Positions 10,871-23,200 of a stretch of DNA of 64,000 bases are shown one piece after another (positions within the stretch are counted from its first letter, which is position 1; every line of letters begins with the position of its first letter). The position numbers and the translations under genes were made by a program. Under the pieces are notes generated by a model. The model had not been told where the DNA came from. It ran no database searches and worked only from the letters and a program-made list of their open reading frames with translations. Origin of the DNA: Bolinopsis microptera (lineage: Eukaryota; Ctenophora; Tentaculata; Lobata; Bolinopsidae). The stretch covers positions 6,965,001 through 7,029,000 of the forward strand of contig NC_087073.1 in assembly GCF_026151205.1 (NCBI RefSeq), read 5' to 3'.

Positions 10871-13800
10871 TCATATCAGCATCGTGTTATTTTCTACGTT
10901 TACTTCTGCAGTCGGTACCCACTCCTTTATTTTAAGTGTGTCCTCTGTGGAACAGAAATAGTAAACCTCAGCGTTATTTATCATCCAGTCGGATTCGAAG
11001 CTTTTCACATAAGCTCCTAGTCCGTAAAAAGCGAGCATGTCCCCGTTACACATATCTACAGGAAGTTCTACTCCTTTAGCAATAACATCATTCTCTTCAT
11101 CAGAATAGCCGTATACCGTAGCCTCTACTTCTCCCTTAGTACTTTTGATTTTGGCGGTGTAAAAGAGAACCTTAGGGACGAACTTCTCACTAGGCTTTAT
11201 TCTGACGTGACTGAAACTTTGAAAGATGGACTCATTAACATAGTAGTACACTTTCCTATTATCCTTGGAACCTAAACGTCTGACACCGATGATGGTGGCA
11301 GCTACCGACACCGAGTCCTTGACAAAGTATTCCCCCGGATCCACAATGATGTTTATTCCTCCAGATTTGGAATTTCCTCCTGGCATCTTCCGGAAGGAAG
11401 TTAAAAAGTTCCTGTTGATAGTTCCCGCCAATTCAATAAAGCTATCCTCGTCCGTGAGATCTCTGTCTATATTGAATTTTACAAATACAATGCCCATGTT
11501 ATAGTTCAGATTCTTTTCGGCGTATTGAAATATGTTTCGGATCATTGTGCAGGTCTCCTTGATGTCCTTGCTATCACTCGGCTCCTTGATGACACTGACA
11601 ACTCCTGAATGATAAATCATGGTTACTGTTAATGCTAAAAATAATTTATAGAGGCAACCTTAAAAGGTTATCATCGTGTAAATGCCATAGTTACCATAGT
11701 TACCATAGTTACCATAGTTACCATAGTTACCATAGTTACCATACCTACCATGATTACACAACCTTCATTAACCATATTTGAATTTGATAGATGAATAAGT
11801 TTTCTTATCAGCTCTACAAACCTTCCACTTTAAGTCCCAACATCCGTGCAGTGTTAAGGATATCCTGACAACTCTGGGAGTTACGTCCGTACTTTGGGAT
11901 AGGTTTATTTTCGGAAACTATACACGCTCGGATGAGGAGCTTCGCTTCCTTGTACTCCTTCCTGGTTGAGTCATTGTAAATTTATATCTCCACTAAAATC
12001 AAGTACTTTAAAGCTCTGTTAATTGAAATTAAAGCCAGATTATAAGATTGTACGTTTACATTTCTCGGTATTCCAGTACGTTATAATGCCCTGTAATTAA
12101 AGCAAGTTCAACACTGATCGTAATTGTAGAGAAGCCCGGCTGGGTGTCATTGCTGCACTTATATTATATTAATCATGATTAGTTGCGAATGAAAAGTTGC
12201 TGATGTCAAACTGAAATTAGAGCGGATACCGGATTTTGTGCAGTTCAAATGCTGAGTCGAAAGCAATGTATCCAATGTTGTTCTCTTTTGCGTATTTTAG
12301 ATGGGAATTTTGCTTGACTGTTTGTCCGAAGATGATTCTTGAAGGATCAGCTCCGAGGTCTATCAAATCCTTCAGTTCCTTTTTGCTCAGAGCGTAAAAC
12401 CAACATCCTGATATGCAAATTAATCGTTAGTCGTCGACGCATACAAATCCATATAATTGAAAAAGGACATGTTCCTTCAATAAAGTCTGTTCGAATTGAG
12501 GACACTCGACATTTTATCTCGTGCAGAATTGACCTTCTGTTGATTACTATAATTATAAAGAATGCAGAGTGATATTGGTATTACTATTAGTTGTTATTTG
12601 TTCGTAAATTCTATTGGGTCTGTCACATTCAACAATAAAATATATATTATTATGGGTTCTAGACAAATTGTCCTAAGTGATGGCATCTTATCAGATAATA
12701 TATCCTACGGAATTGAGCAACATAGTCTGAGTATCAGTAACTACGAAGCTTGACCTCCTGAGGTGATATGATCCGATCATCATTTATCTACAACCAAGTA
12801 CAACCTTTAGTTAATTTGAAATCATATAACCTGATCCGTTGAGGACCTTTATGACGGGGGTCAAGCCGGAAATCATCATACAGTCAGCTGCAGGTTCTAT
12901 CTCTGGTATGTGTTCCCTCCACCAAAGTATTCGTTGTCTTATTACTCCTAGGTTCAGACCCTGAACACAAAATTCGTGTCATCATCCATGATACCATAAA
13001 AAGCTTATATTGAGCTTGGAATTTTCCTAACACAAAGATGCAATCAAAGCGGGTGTTTTTTAAACTTACAGGTTACCTAACACAATTCCCAAATCCAAAA
13101 AGATGCAAATATGGCTTTAAAAATGACACGCTTCAATTGTCTTTTGTTGTCAAAGTAAAAAGCAGAAAAGCTAGTGCAGTCTGTCTTAGTTCACACCAAC
13201 ATACCGGACCTCAAAGACCATGTTACCATGTTACCTGTTCACAACGTACCGCAGTCTAAAGTAACATAAAGTCAAGTATTAAGGGGACATACACCAAAAC
13301 CTTTTTTGCCGGGACCCGGGATTTGACTTCATATTATGAAAGTAAAGATTACAACTGTAAGATTTGAGGCATTGAAAATTTTTTTTGAGAGTACGCACAT
13401 TCGAAAAAAAAATTATTTTCTTTTTCGAAAGTTTTGGAAATTTTCAGAAGTCTGTCACTGTAATACCGATATTTCAGTCATTTTAAACGTTGTTTGGCTG
13501 ATTTTTTAACTGAACATTATTTACAATCCGTACAAGAAGCCCTTCAAAGGATTTTATAATTAAAGAATAGATGACGAAGTTACAGACCAAACAAGGTCGA
13601 GAGAAGCAGAATTGAAATTTTTGTAAAAATCAAAGTTGTATATTTTACCATTCACCCAGGTCATAAGATATCGCTTCACAAATTCTTGTGAGTGTAGCTG
13701 ATGATCATATCCAACTTTGTGGAACAGGATTTCTCTCAATTTTGAGTTTTAAGGTATGAAATGTGGCCTCAAACGACTTAGTAAAATTCATCGTAAAAAA

Positions 13801-14897
13801 GGGCCAAACATGGCAGATTTAAGGCTTAAAATGCCTATAACTCAAAAAGCATCAATTTTTTGAAATAATTTATACAGAATCGTAATCAGCTTGAGAAGAC
13901 GAATCTTTTAGTACCAAATAGGTTATTTTAGAAGACAAATTGTCTTAAATAATTTTCTAGCTTGAACACAAGGGTCCCCCCTTGTATAAATTTTTTACAA
14001 ATTGTACACATTTTTTTACAAATTTTGTGTCTTAAACTATTATAAATTTGGTACTAAAAGATTCGTCTTCTCAAGCTGATTACGATTCTGTATAAATTAT
14101 TTCAAAAAAATTGATGCTTTTTGAGTTATAGGCATTTTAAGCCTTAAATCTGCGATGTTTGGCCCTTTTTTACGATGAATTTTACTAAGTCGTTTGAGGC
14201 CACATTTCATACCTTAAAACTCAAAATTGAGAGAAATCCTGTTCCAAAATGTTGGATATGATCATCAGCTACACTCACAAGAATTTGTGAAGCGATATCT
14301 TATGACCTGGGTGAATGGTAAAATATACAACTTTGATTTTTACAAAAACTTCAATTCTGCTCCTCTCGACCTTGTTTGGTCTGTAACTTCGTCATCTATT
14401 CTTTAATTATAAAATCCTTTGAAGGGCTTCTTGTACGGATTGTAAATAATGTTCAGTTAAAAAATCAGCCAAACAACGTTTAAAATGACTGAAATATCGG
14501 TATTACAGTGACAGACTTCTGAAAATTTCCAAAACTTTCGAAAAAGAAAATAATTTTTTTTTCGAATGTGCGTACTCTCAAAAAAAATTTTCAATGCCTC
14601 AAATCTTACAGTTGTAATCTTTACTTTCATAATATGAAGTCAAATCCCGGGTCCCGGCAAAAAAGGTTTTGGTGTATGTCCCCTTAAAGTATTAACGACA
14701 TCTCTCCCCACACACCCTGTCATGCAGATATCACTCACCATGAAGGGATCCTGCTTATCATCGTCTTTTCCTCTTGTGTTCCCCCTCATAGACTTTATCT
14801 GGTGTTCCAGATGAGATTCTCCGAGTTCTGGGCAGGGAGGGTTACAAGTTACTAGCTCCCTTCTCAGACGCACATCTCGAGGTTTACGGTTAAACAT
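10871..14897 (-). CDS. Ornithine decarboxylase-like pseudoenzyme (antizyme-inhibitor-like), 5 exons
   Basis: Exons (minus): 14739-14897, 12831-12960, 12230-12407, 11822-11961, 10871-11604. All splice phases agree and give 446 residues, close to ODC (461) and antizyme inhibitor (448). ODC landmarks are recognisable throughout: RQRILWWREHIPEIEP, ALSKKELKDLIDLG, LKYAKENNIGYIAFDSAFEL, IIVDPGEYFV, YYYVNESIFQSF, GDMLAFYGLGAY. The catalytic set is lost. The PLP lysine of PFYAVK is Met81, the PLP-stacking His is Ile208, the phosphate-binding GGG is KFN (245-247), Arg of EPGR is Glu294, and the active-site Cys of CDGLD is Ser370. The antizyme-binding region (KQ..., KYA...FDSxxEL) is by contrast well kept. 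I infer a polyamine regulator that could bind antizyme, not a decarboxylase. No C-terminal PEST tail is seen. Intron 1 carries a 1.4-kb foldback element. Confidence 0.82.
11684..11751. repeat. 9-bp tandem repeat (accatagtt)
   Basis: About seven units of accatagtt, the last ones degenerate, lie in the intron between the last two exons of the ODC-like gene. Confidence 0.85.
13279..14687. mobile_element. 1.4-kb near-perfect foldback element flanked by TTAA
   Basis: The left arm starts ttaaggggacatacaccaaa and the right arm ends with its inverse, tttggtgtatgtccccttaa. The arms match at nearly every base down to about 13921 and 14045 (arms about 640 bases, spacer about 120 bases). A direct repeat aagtatta flanks the element, so the target duplication is 6-9 bp or simply TTAA, depending on where the boundary is drawn. 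No protein is encoded. It lies in intron 1 of the ODC-like gene. Confidence 0.9.
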
Positions 14898-15249
14898 ATT
14901 TGGGGGCTCGGTTATAACCGGTTAGTGGTGGTCGGTGGAGGTGTGAGATATTGGAACTAGTGGTCGGTGGACACGTCCTGTGTATGACCAACGCAAACAA
15001 ACGACAAAGATTATAGCCGAGCTAGCAATTTAGGATTGTGGAACTTTGGGAATTGCGTTTCCCTTCATGCTTGATGACATAAACCTAATGACTGTAATTT
15101 GTGTGAGGAAAATGTGCAGCTGACACTACTGTCACTGCTGACAAGCGACGCTATGCGGCAGCGGAATGTTCGGGAGTTGTACGTCTGCTTTCGGTATTGA
15201 GGCCACTTGTTTGCCAGGGCACGTGTGAAGCTACGAAAAATCTCCTTAC

Positions 15250-15312
15250 CTGGACTTGTCGTGGTCTCATGCTCAAATATTCGTACAGTCGTTTTACCCC
15301 TTTCCATGCTGC
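15250..15312 (-). other. Possible small exon (5' part of the ODC-like gene?)
   Basis: On the minus strand a 63-base stretch is bounded by an atttcag acceptor and a gtaagg donor, and encodes MERGKTTVRIFEHETTTS with an ATG. It lies 350 bases upstream of the ODC-like start codon. It could be a 5' leader exon of that gene or chance. Confidence 0.2.
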
Positions 15313-15991
15313 CTGAAATGTCAATCAGTGGGCATTTAAAAAATATTTCGAGTCAAATAAGGCTCTTTTCTGTACCGCGAGCTGGAGTGATTTGCAGGAT
15401 ATGACGGAGACAGTTCCTGAGACACGGATATTGTAACACCTCGAGCTATCAAACGGACATTGTTAAATAATTTGTACTGTCTGCAAAACAGGTGAGAGTT
15501 GCCACAATCACATGTACTAGTTTTAGATCATTCAAAAAGAATCGTCGTTGTGATGACTTCACTTTGAAATCCGAAGTTGCAAAGTGCCGCTCCTAAAAAG
15601 GCCGCCAGCTGTTTTTGGTCACGGGAACAACTAAAAGTGCAACATCAGACAAACAACACTTAAATACTTCGTCATAAACACCCAATCAAAGAAGACAAAG
15701 GGTTACTTTTTGAAACTAAGAAATGCCGATATATACTAGATATTTGTGCCGATGAGACGTTGTTGATAAGTTAACTAAAGTTAGCAGATCATGCTCATAA
15801 TGAAATGTTACTGAGCCCGAGATACAACTTTTACATCGTCAGAAACACATACTGTGATGTTAAGAATTTAAAGGATTTAAAAGTGGTTATTTAAAAGTAA
15901 AAGTAACAAAAAGGATGGGCGTACTGAGATCGTGAAATGTGTACAATGTATTCGATGTCGTCATTAATATTTTCTAACTTGAAGGTGTAAC

Positions 15992-16142
15992 ACTGTAACT
16001 GTAACTGTAACTGTAACTGTAACTGTAACTGTAACTGTAACTGTAACTGTAACTGTAACTGTAACTGTAACTGTAACTGTAACTGTAACTGTAACTGTAA
16101 CTGTAACTGTAACTGTAACTGTAACTGTAACTGTAACTGTAA
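15992..16142. repeat. (actgta)n microsatellite, about 25 units
   Basis: An uninterrupted array of the hexamer ctgtaa. It is open in several frames on the minus strand as Gln-Leu or Tyr-Ser dipeptide runs, which are artefacts. Confidence 0.95.
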
Positions 16143-16414
16143 TAGCTTACATTGACATATTTGTATATTATATGGCCAATGCACACGAATCGATCAAACT
16201 AAACGGTCGAAAACGGATGTCTAACGTATTTCAAACGTTTAAAAATCACCATCTCGGTCCCGAGATTTGCTCAGAAAGCGGTTAAGACTGATTTGTAAAT
16301 ATCACAAAAATGTTTTCAGTTTGGGTATAACTAAAATTAAAACTTGTTTTTATAAAATCTAACTAAATCGCGTACTGTTTTCAAGTCTCATTTAATGATC
16401 CCTCAAAAACATTA

Positions 16415-16490
16415 GACTCAGTGATGACAACGTTATAATGAAAGTAAGTAGATATACTTACCTTTATTATAACATTGTCATCACTGAGTC
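16415..16490. repeat. 76-base near-perfect hairpin
   Basis: The 35-base arm gactcagtgatgacaacgtt... pairs with ...aacattgtcatcactgagtc, with two mismatches and one possible G-U pair, around a six-base loop (agatat). Size and shape resemble a miRNA precursor or a tiny MITE. Confidence 0.75.
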
Positions 16491-19400
16491 TTTCCAGGAA
16501 AATCAGTTTACGAAGGAATGTTTAAGGAAAACAAGAAATAGAAAAACACAATTTCCCTCAACTAAAATTTCGATCAGTCTCCTTGATTCTGTTAACTAAC
16601 ATGAATATTCAATATCACAATTATTACAAACAAGGAGATGCATGAATTCAAATAAAAAGAAACTTTAGTCTTCACCGAATACTAAACAGAGGGAGGTGAT
16701 ACAAACTACAGTGAAGCATATTTAATGAAACAAGGTGTGACCAAACAGTTAGCTTTATAAAACTGATGACATCAGAAAAGCAAGTTCATGCTTCAAGTGG
16801 GTGATCTGACTTGGCAAGCTAGCATGATTGGCGCGCGGCAATTCTTGTACAGTGCATTAACCTTTGGTTATGTAAGCACTATAGAGATGGTATGTAGTAC
16901 TTTTAGTAGGACTGACGCGCCCTCAACCCTCGTCGTAATGAATCCTGGACTGAATACTGAACTGCACTTTTAATGCTTCGTCATAAGTATGTTGACCGCG
17001 ACTAGCAGACTCAAGTATGATTATGGTAATGTTTAAAAAGTCAAAAGTCTTTAAGTTTTTATACTTGAAAGACAGCCCATTAAGCATTAATTTGACAAAA
17101 CATCAATTTGATAGACAACACATTTTGAATGCCACGCTGAAATGGAAGCTAGTACATCGTCTTAACACTTAATAAGACAAAATAATTCTACTCAACAGAG
17201 ACAGAAGACAAATTAATCGACTAACTAGCAAAAATGTAAGGACAAGCATTTTAATTAGAATAAGTAGAACGACTAGGGTTGACATTAGCAACCCTAACAA
17301 CGACATAGTAAACAAAACATGGGCAGGGCTAAACACGAGGATAACTGTACTGTTAAAAGGCAGAATTTATAGCTGCCTTCTATCCTTCACTTTTACAATT
17401 ATTAACGCTGCTTTTAGAATTAGATTGCCGACCCGGCTATCTAGTGGCTATAGTCCTAGAGATTGTAGTGAAGCTAACAACTCCCCTGGTCTCCGATGAC
17501 AGCAAATATCAAAAAAGGGGCAAAGACTACAAAGTACAAAAACAAGTAGGGGATAACTATGTACTGTTAAACTACGCAATAATATTACAGAGGTGCATGT
17601 TTAAGAATTTGACCAAGAGGAACCCACTGAACTGCGGCCCGACCTCCAACTCCGGGAACTCCGGTCACACCTACTTAAAATCATCAAATTCAAATCCGTC
17701 CAAAGCATCTGCTTAAAGTAGACTTGAAATGGAAGCTCGTTTGAGACCATTTAAGGTGTTCAGGCAAATTTTAAGTAGATAAGGAGGTCAGTGAAAATAT
17801 ACAACCGTTAGAATACAGCTTCAGAAACTATGGTAACTGTGAGCTAGAGCTGTCGACTAACCTTCTCTATGTGGTTTATTGCAGAAACTTGTAAGAGTTT
17901 CTGGGTTGCCTGAATCCAAACATGCATCTCAACGATATAAGCTTATACTCAGCAGTGTAAGCACTAAGCAGGTATAGGGTTTTGTTGTTCTACATCTGGA
18001 AGTTATCCTAAAGTCGGTGTACGTGCTTAAGAGTGCAACAAAGCACTGGGGAGGTCGAACAAGCTGGGACAAGTTAACTAGTTAAACGGTTTTATATGTA
18101 AGACTTCCAACGGAAAAATAGGAAACATCTCCATCAATTTTGCAACAGTAACAGGTTATCCCCATTCAATGTTGATAAAGGCTGAAGTTTATTACAAGAC
18201 CTCGAAAGTGGTCTCTTCAAACTGTCACATTAACTATATAAGGACGATAAGTAAGGTTAATGCTCGAGAAACAATTCTAAGGATTGTCTCTCCTTTAAAA
18301 GGAATTCACTTCAAATTAGAGCGCAAGCCCGATTAACTATTTCTTATTAGAAATGCGTGCAGAAGATGACTTTTGGGGCTTCACCTTTCAATAGTATGGT
18401 CCCTGAAGTATCTGACAACCAGACGTAGGGTTGAAGGGTAACGAACAAATTGATACAATTGTAATAACGGAATTCAAAGCATTGCAATTTATAGTACTAC
18501 AAAGTTAACACTACAATTATACGTCTTGGTATACTCGTTTAATCATTTGATTTCAGTTAAACAAAAGTGGACACGAACGTTTGTCTTTTAAACAATTTTC
18601 CCATATCAATATTAAGGAAACCTTTCGCCACATCTGAAAATTTGTCGACGTTTTCGTGAAAATAAATTAAACCTCCGAAGTCCTAAGGACATTATTCCTT
18701 GCCAAACGTTGACCAAATACTGATCGTTATTGAGGAGGCTATAATTATAATTATATGCGTTTAATATGATACAGACATATCTTATTATTTGAGTCTGTTT
18801 TAATTGCCCGGTCATACGGCCCAGATCGGATTATCATATTATCACCTATTTATCGATATATATGGCCTGAATAATAACGGCATAATGCATATTGTCATTT
18901 GTCATAAGTTACGAAATATTTGATAAGACGATTGGAGCGGTTTGACTTTGAGGAATCGGATCAATGGACTACCGAACATTCGTCGATAGAAACTAGTCGA
19001 AACGCAAAGCTTCTGCCAACTATTCATGGTATTTTGATCGGCCGTTGTCAGAGAGGAACAAGCTGACACCCAGGGCTTTGTGACTATGTTCTAAACCCAG
19101 ACCCAGATACTATGATTAATGAAACTAATCCGATTAGTGCCGTGTGACCGAGCTATTAATATAAGGGGAAATTTGTAAATTGACTCAGCTTAGTTAGCGT
19201 CGAGTTCATACACCTCATAATATGAAACTGTATCTTAGTTTAGGAAATTTTAAAATCTTAAATTACTGGATTACTTAAAAGTTTTCCAGTAAAATGTCAA
19301 AAATGAGTTAAAACTTTAAGGTGGTATATGTTTATTGTTCAACTGTAAGGTTAGCATTAAGGGCGATAAAATTAAGGACTAGAACTTTAGGTATCTAAGA

Positions 19401-20272
19401 TATCGGGTAAAGCTCCAAAATAAAGCTTTTAAAAGTTTTAGATAGATAGAAAAAAAATATGGATGATCTCAACATAAACCGTTTTTAAACGTTAAAATTT
19501 GGTGTGAACTTTTGTAGGTGAAAATTCGGTACGCCCAACCAGCAGCAAAAACTTTTTGTCAAAGAAGTTTTATAAAGGAATTTTAATGTATGTAATCCCT
19601 AGATCCACCAACTATTAGGTCCAGTAACAGCTCCGGATTTTTCAAACAATTGAAAGTTTCCGTATACTTCAGTTAACACAAGTCTAAAACTTTACATAAC
19701 TCTAAAAAGTTCCATATTATAAAACTAATGCAGTAACTATAAAAAAAACCATGCGGACGAACATGCGCTATAGAGTATAAATATTAATTCTTAAGTTTTC
19801 TCACTAAAAATTCCGCATGTCGTCAATACGTCTAACATGATGACATAATAAACCCGCCCTTTACAGCTCATTTGCTACACACAGGTATGTTCTAAAAATA
19901 GTGTTTTGCAAGTAACAAGTAAAAACCAGGTGATAAAAATCCGTAAAACTGCGTATCCGAATGCTTGTAAGTCATCACTGAGACCCAGAAGTTTACCGAG
20001 CGTTCTCTATAATCCATATCTCCGGGTAGAGTTTGTTTCCGTAGTCGTATAACCAACTTTTCCTTCCAGAACTATATGAACTTTGTTTGGAATTTAATTT
20101 TTTAAAGACGTTAACACCCTTGAAGCAGACTTGCAGTTCAATAATTTACGAAGTTCAATGAGTCGTTGAAAGCAAGAGGTGTTGCGCAGCACTACCGGAT
20201 AATTTCTAACTGATGTTAGACTGACTGTAGTAAGGGCGTCATGGTTATTAGGTACGTGTTACCATGGTTACG

Positions 20273-23200
20273 TCAGCATGAGAATTTGTCTACGTTAGAG
20301 GAGAAACGGAGCTGTTGTTGCTGTTGCTGATGCTGCTTAGATAACTGTCTTCCCATTACTTTCCGTCTTTCCTGCTGAAAACAGGTTCATTTATTACCAA
20401 ACTCTCAGACTTAACGAATAGTGAACTGATATTCATAAATCTCTGATAAAATCTTGCGCTTAATGCAATTAATAGAGTAACAGAATAAGAACTAACCCTG
20501 GGACTTGTAGAGGTTCTGCTCCTGGAGTCACTGGAGCTGATAAGGGAGTAGTCATCGAACCAGAACTGTGTGGGTGGCATCACGTGATCAGACACCTGAT
20601 CCCCAGACTGGTCCTCGTGGGAGGAGGGGGACACGGACCGGGAGGAGCCGGCCATTATGTTCCTTAACGCTCCGTGCGCAGACTTGGAGATCTGGGGTTA
20701 TTAGTTAGATAGTTATATCACTATCTATACAGTTATTAGTTAGATAGTAGTAGATCATTGTAACACTATTTTATAATCAGACACTATAAACAGCCCATAT
20801 CTGATCGAGTGTGGTGTACTTTTATAAATATTATTATTTATAAATATTAAGGTTTTACTCACAGATTTGTCGGTGTGAAGAGAAAGAGATCTGAGCAGAG
20901 GGACAGCCCCAAACTCCCTCAACATGGTCTGGTCAGGAGGGGATCTGGCGGACAAGTTCCAGAGTGCTCCACACGACATGGCTATTACCGTGTCATTGGT
21001 ACTTTGCAGGAAGTCCACTAGCCGAGGCAACACTCCTGAATCTCGGAGAATTCTTCTGTATTGGCCCACTTGGGCTATGTGACTGAAGAGTCAGGGTTTA
21101 CAAATGTGGTCATGTATGTAGGAGGAGAGTTTCAATAAAATACCAGATTTCATTCGTGTTGAAAAGGATTAACTTATACAAAGTCGATATTATATTGTTT
21201 CGATAACGCTCAATTCAAGTTTGTGAATATGTTGTTTTCGATTAAATCACATTATTACGTACATCGAGGAATATTGAATAATTAATTATGGTCAAGTCAT
21301 GATTTTAAAGATCCGGAAAATTTCGGGAACAGTCGCAATTCTCCACATTTATTTGGAATTAATGAAGTACGGACACCACCAAACCAGAAGCCATTCAACC
21401 GTATCAAAAAACAATTGAGTAAATATTGTAACACGGAATACCTTACGCTATTTACATCGCCACGCCGCGCGCATTCTGGAAGCTAACGACGTGAGTGACA
21501 CGCCGATTAGACAAGTGAGCTCTAAATTTGCAATAAAGCTTGTCAAGGGACATACCTGCTAATATTCCTAAGAATACCCAGGGTGTTTTCTAGCACCACA
21601 GTGTTCCTCTGTAGAGGCTGCTTTACCAGCACTGCGATGAGTTCCAACCCCTCACTGCACAGCGCCTGACGAAGAAACACGTGTTAACAACATGTTAGCA
21701 TGACTATTTGTGGGCAAAACACGCACCTTGGTTAAACCCACGCGACCGTAAAGAGTACACATAAGGTGTGCTAATTCACTGCAATTCCGTTTTACAATTT
21801 TTACACGAGGAGCCTCACCTCTTTATTAGCGGCGTTGTGAGCACTGAGATTCCAGAGCGAGCTCGTCAGTACTTTCATAGTACTAGCATCACTGCAACGT
21901 CGCCCCACGTCTATCAGCACAGAACAAACTTGGCAATGTGCCAAATTCAGCTTGGTCTGAGAACTTGCTCTCCAGCTCAAGTTCCTAAACAGACTGGTGA
22001 CGACCCTGACTACGTCCGGAGACTCGTTACCGTGAAGTAGTCCTAACAACACCTCGAGGAAGGGGGTTATGTGGGACAGGGCCGTTTTAACATGCTGGTC
22101 CCCGCAGGTTAGGTTGGTGAGGGCCGTACAGCCGTACTTTACCACCTCACTCAGGGAGATCTGGGTGGAGTTGTGCTCAGGGAAGGAGAAAGCTATTGGT
22201 TTATACAGGGCACACAGTGCGATATACTCTGAGATTGCAAATATCACCCCGATATCGTTCATTACAGTTCTGTACTCCTCGTCAAAGGACAGTTTGGTGA
22301 GAATGATAAGAGTTTTTAAAGGCTGAGTGTTAGGAAGTGGGGTATCAGGATCAGTTCTGAGTTTAATGTACGCGTCCATCAGTCCCTCCAAACTCCTGAC
22401 TAGTGTGGACGCGTGTCTGTGAACTTTATAATGCTTCCTTCCCGTCTCTCCCAGATTCCTGTAAACATCTGAAATGGCTTTCATGCTCTGTGTCTTCCTT
22501 TCTCGTTTAGCCAAGTGGAAGATGTGTCCGAGTGGCATTGTGCCACACCCATGACAGGACTCAGGGTACATGGTAGCTACCAGTGTGTCCAGACCCTCTG
22601 AGTTGAGGATCCGTTCTGCGTTCTCCGGTACTCCGGACATTGTTATCAGTGTGTCGAACATAGCGTCCAGTGAAGACAGCTGGTCATCTCTGGGGAGAAG
22701 GTAAGTTAGTGATATTGAGGCTGTTTGGAAACTGATTAGAACAACTTAACTAGTCTATGACACTTAACACAATCCAACTTTGAGTAGCTCTAATTACAGT
22801 ACATTGAGTGAGTAAACTGAGAAAATAACAAGCAAAAGCAGACAAAATATAAAATCCAGACAAGTTCAGCACAGACCTAGCCCCAGAGAGATGAGCGGAA
22901 GAATGGCGACTAGAAGTTGAGGACCTGCTTGACTCGTACCTCGTGGAGTGCCCCTGGGTCCGGGCAGGATATCTACCATCTGATGGAGTAATTGGGTAAT
23001 TTATTGGGTAATTTATTGGGCAATTAATTGGATGATTACTCTAATGATCACTGAAAACAGGTCACCAAATATCATGCTTCCGTTTAGATTTGTTGTGTCA
23101 ATTAGGGACATGCACCTTGCTAATTAATTGGATACAGATATTAAGACAACTCATTAAGGAAATCAAATTGATGTTCCATGGGAAAGTCGAATAAAGCCAA

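Larger units (their letters stand above)
15320..20270. other. Large non-coding region
   Basis: Contains a hexamer microsatellite (15992-16142) and a 76-base hairpin (16415-16490). From about 16.7 to 20.2 kb the sequence is featureless AT-rich DNA with open frames up to 90 codons (for example 17444-17716, +) that show no motif. No further APC-type exon was found here despite looking for 15/20-residue and SAMP repeats. Confidence 0.5.

Noticed and set aside
15891-16186. Gln-Leu and Tyr-Ser repeat proteins
   Set aside because: Two frames of the same hexamer microsatellite are open; neither has gene context.
17444-17716. 90-codon plus-strand frame as a gene
   Set aside because: No ATG context, motif, splice site or neighbour supports it; it is within chance expectation for this region.
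17440-18320. Possible nuclear copy of mitochondrial rRNA
   Set aside because: A few words looked rRNA-like, but no conserved large-subunit block could be aligned with confidence.
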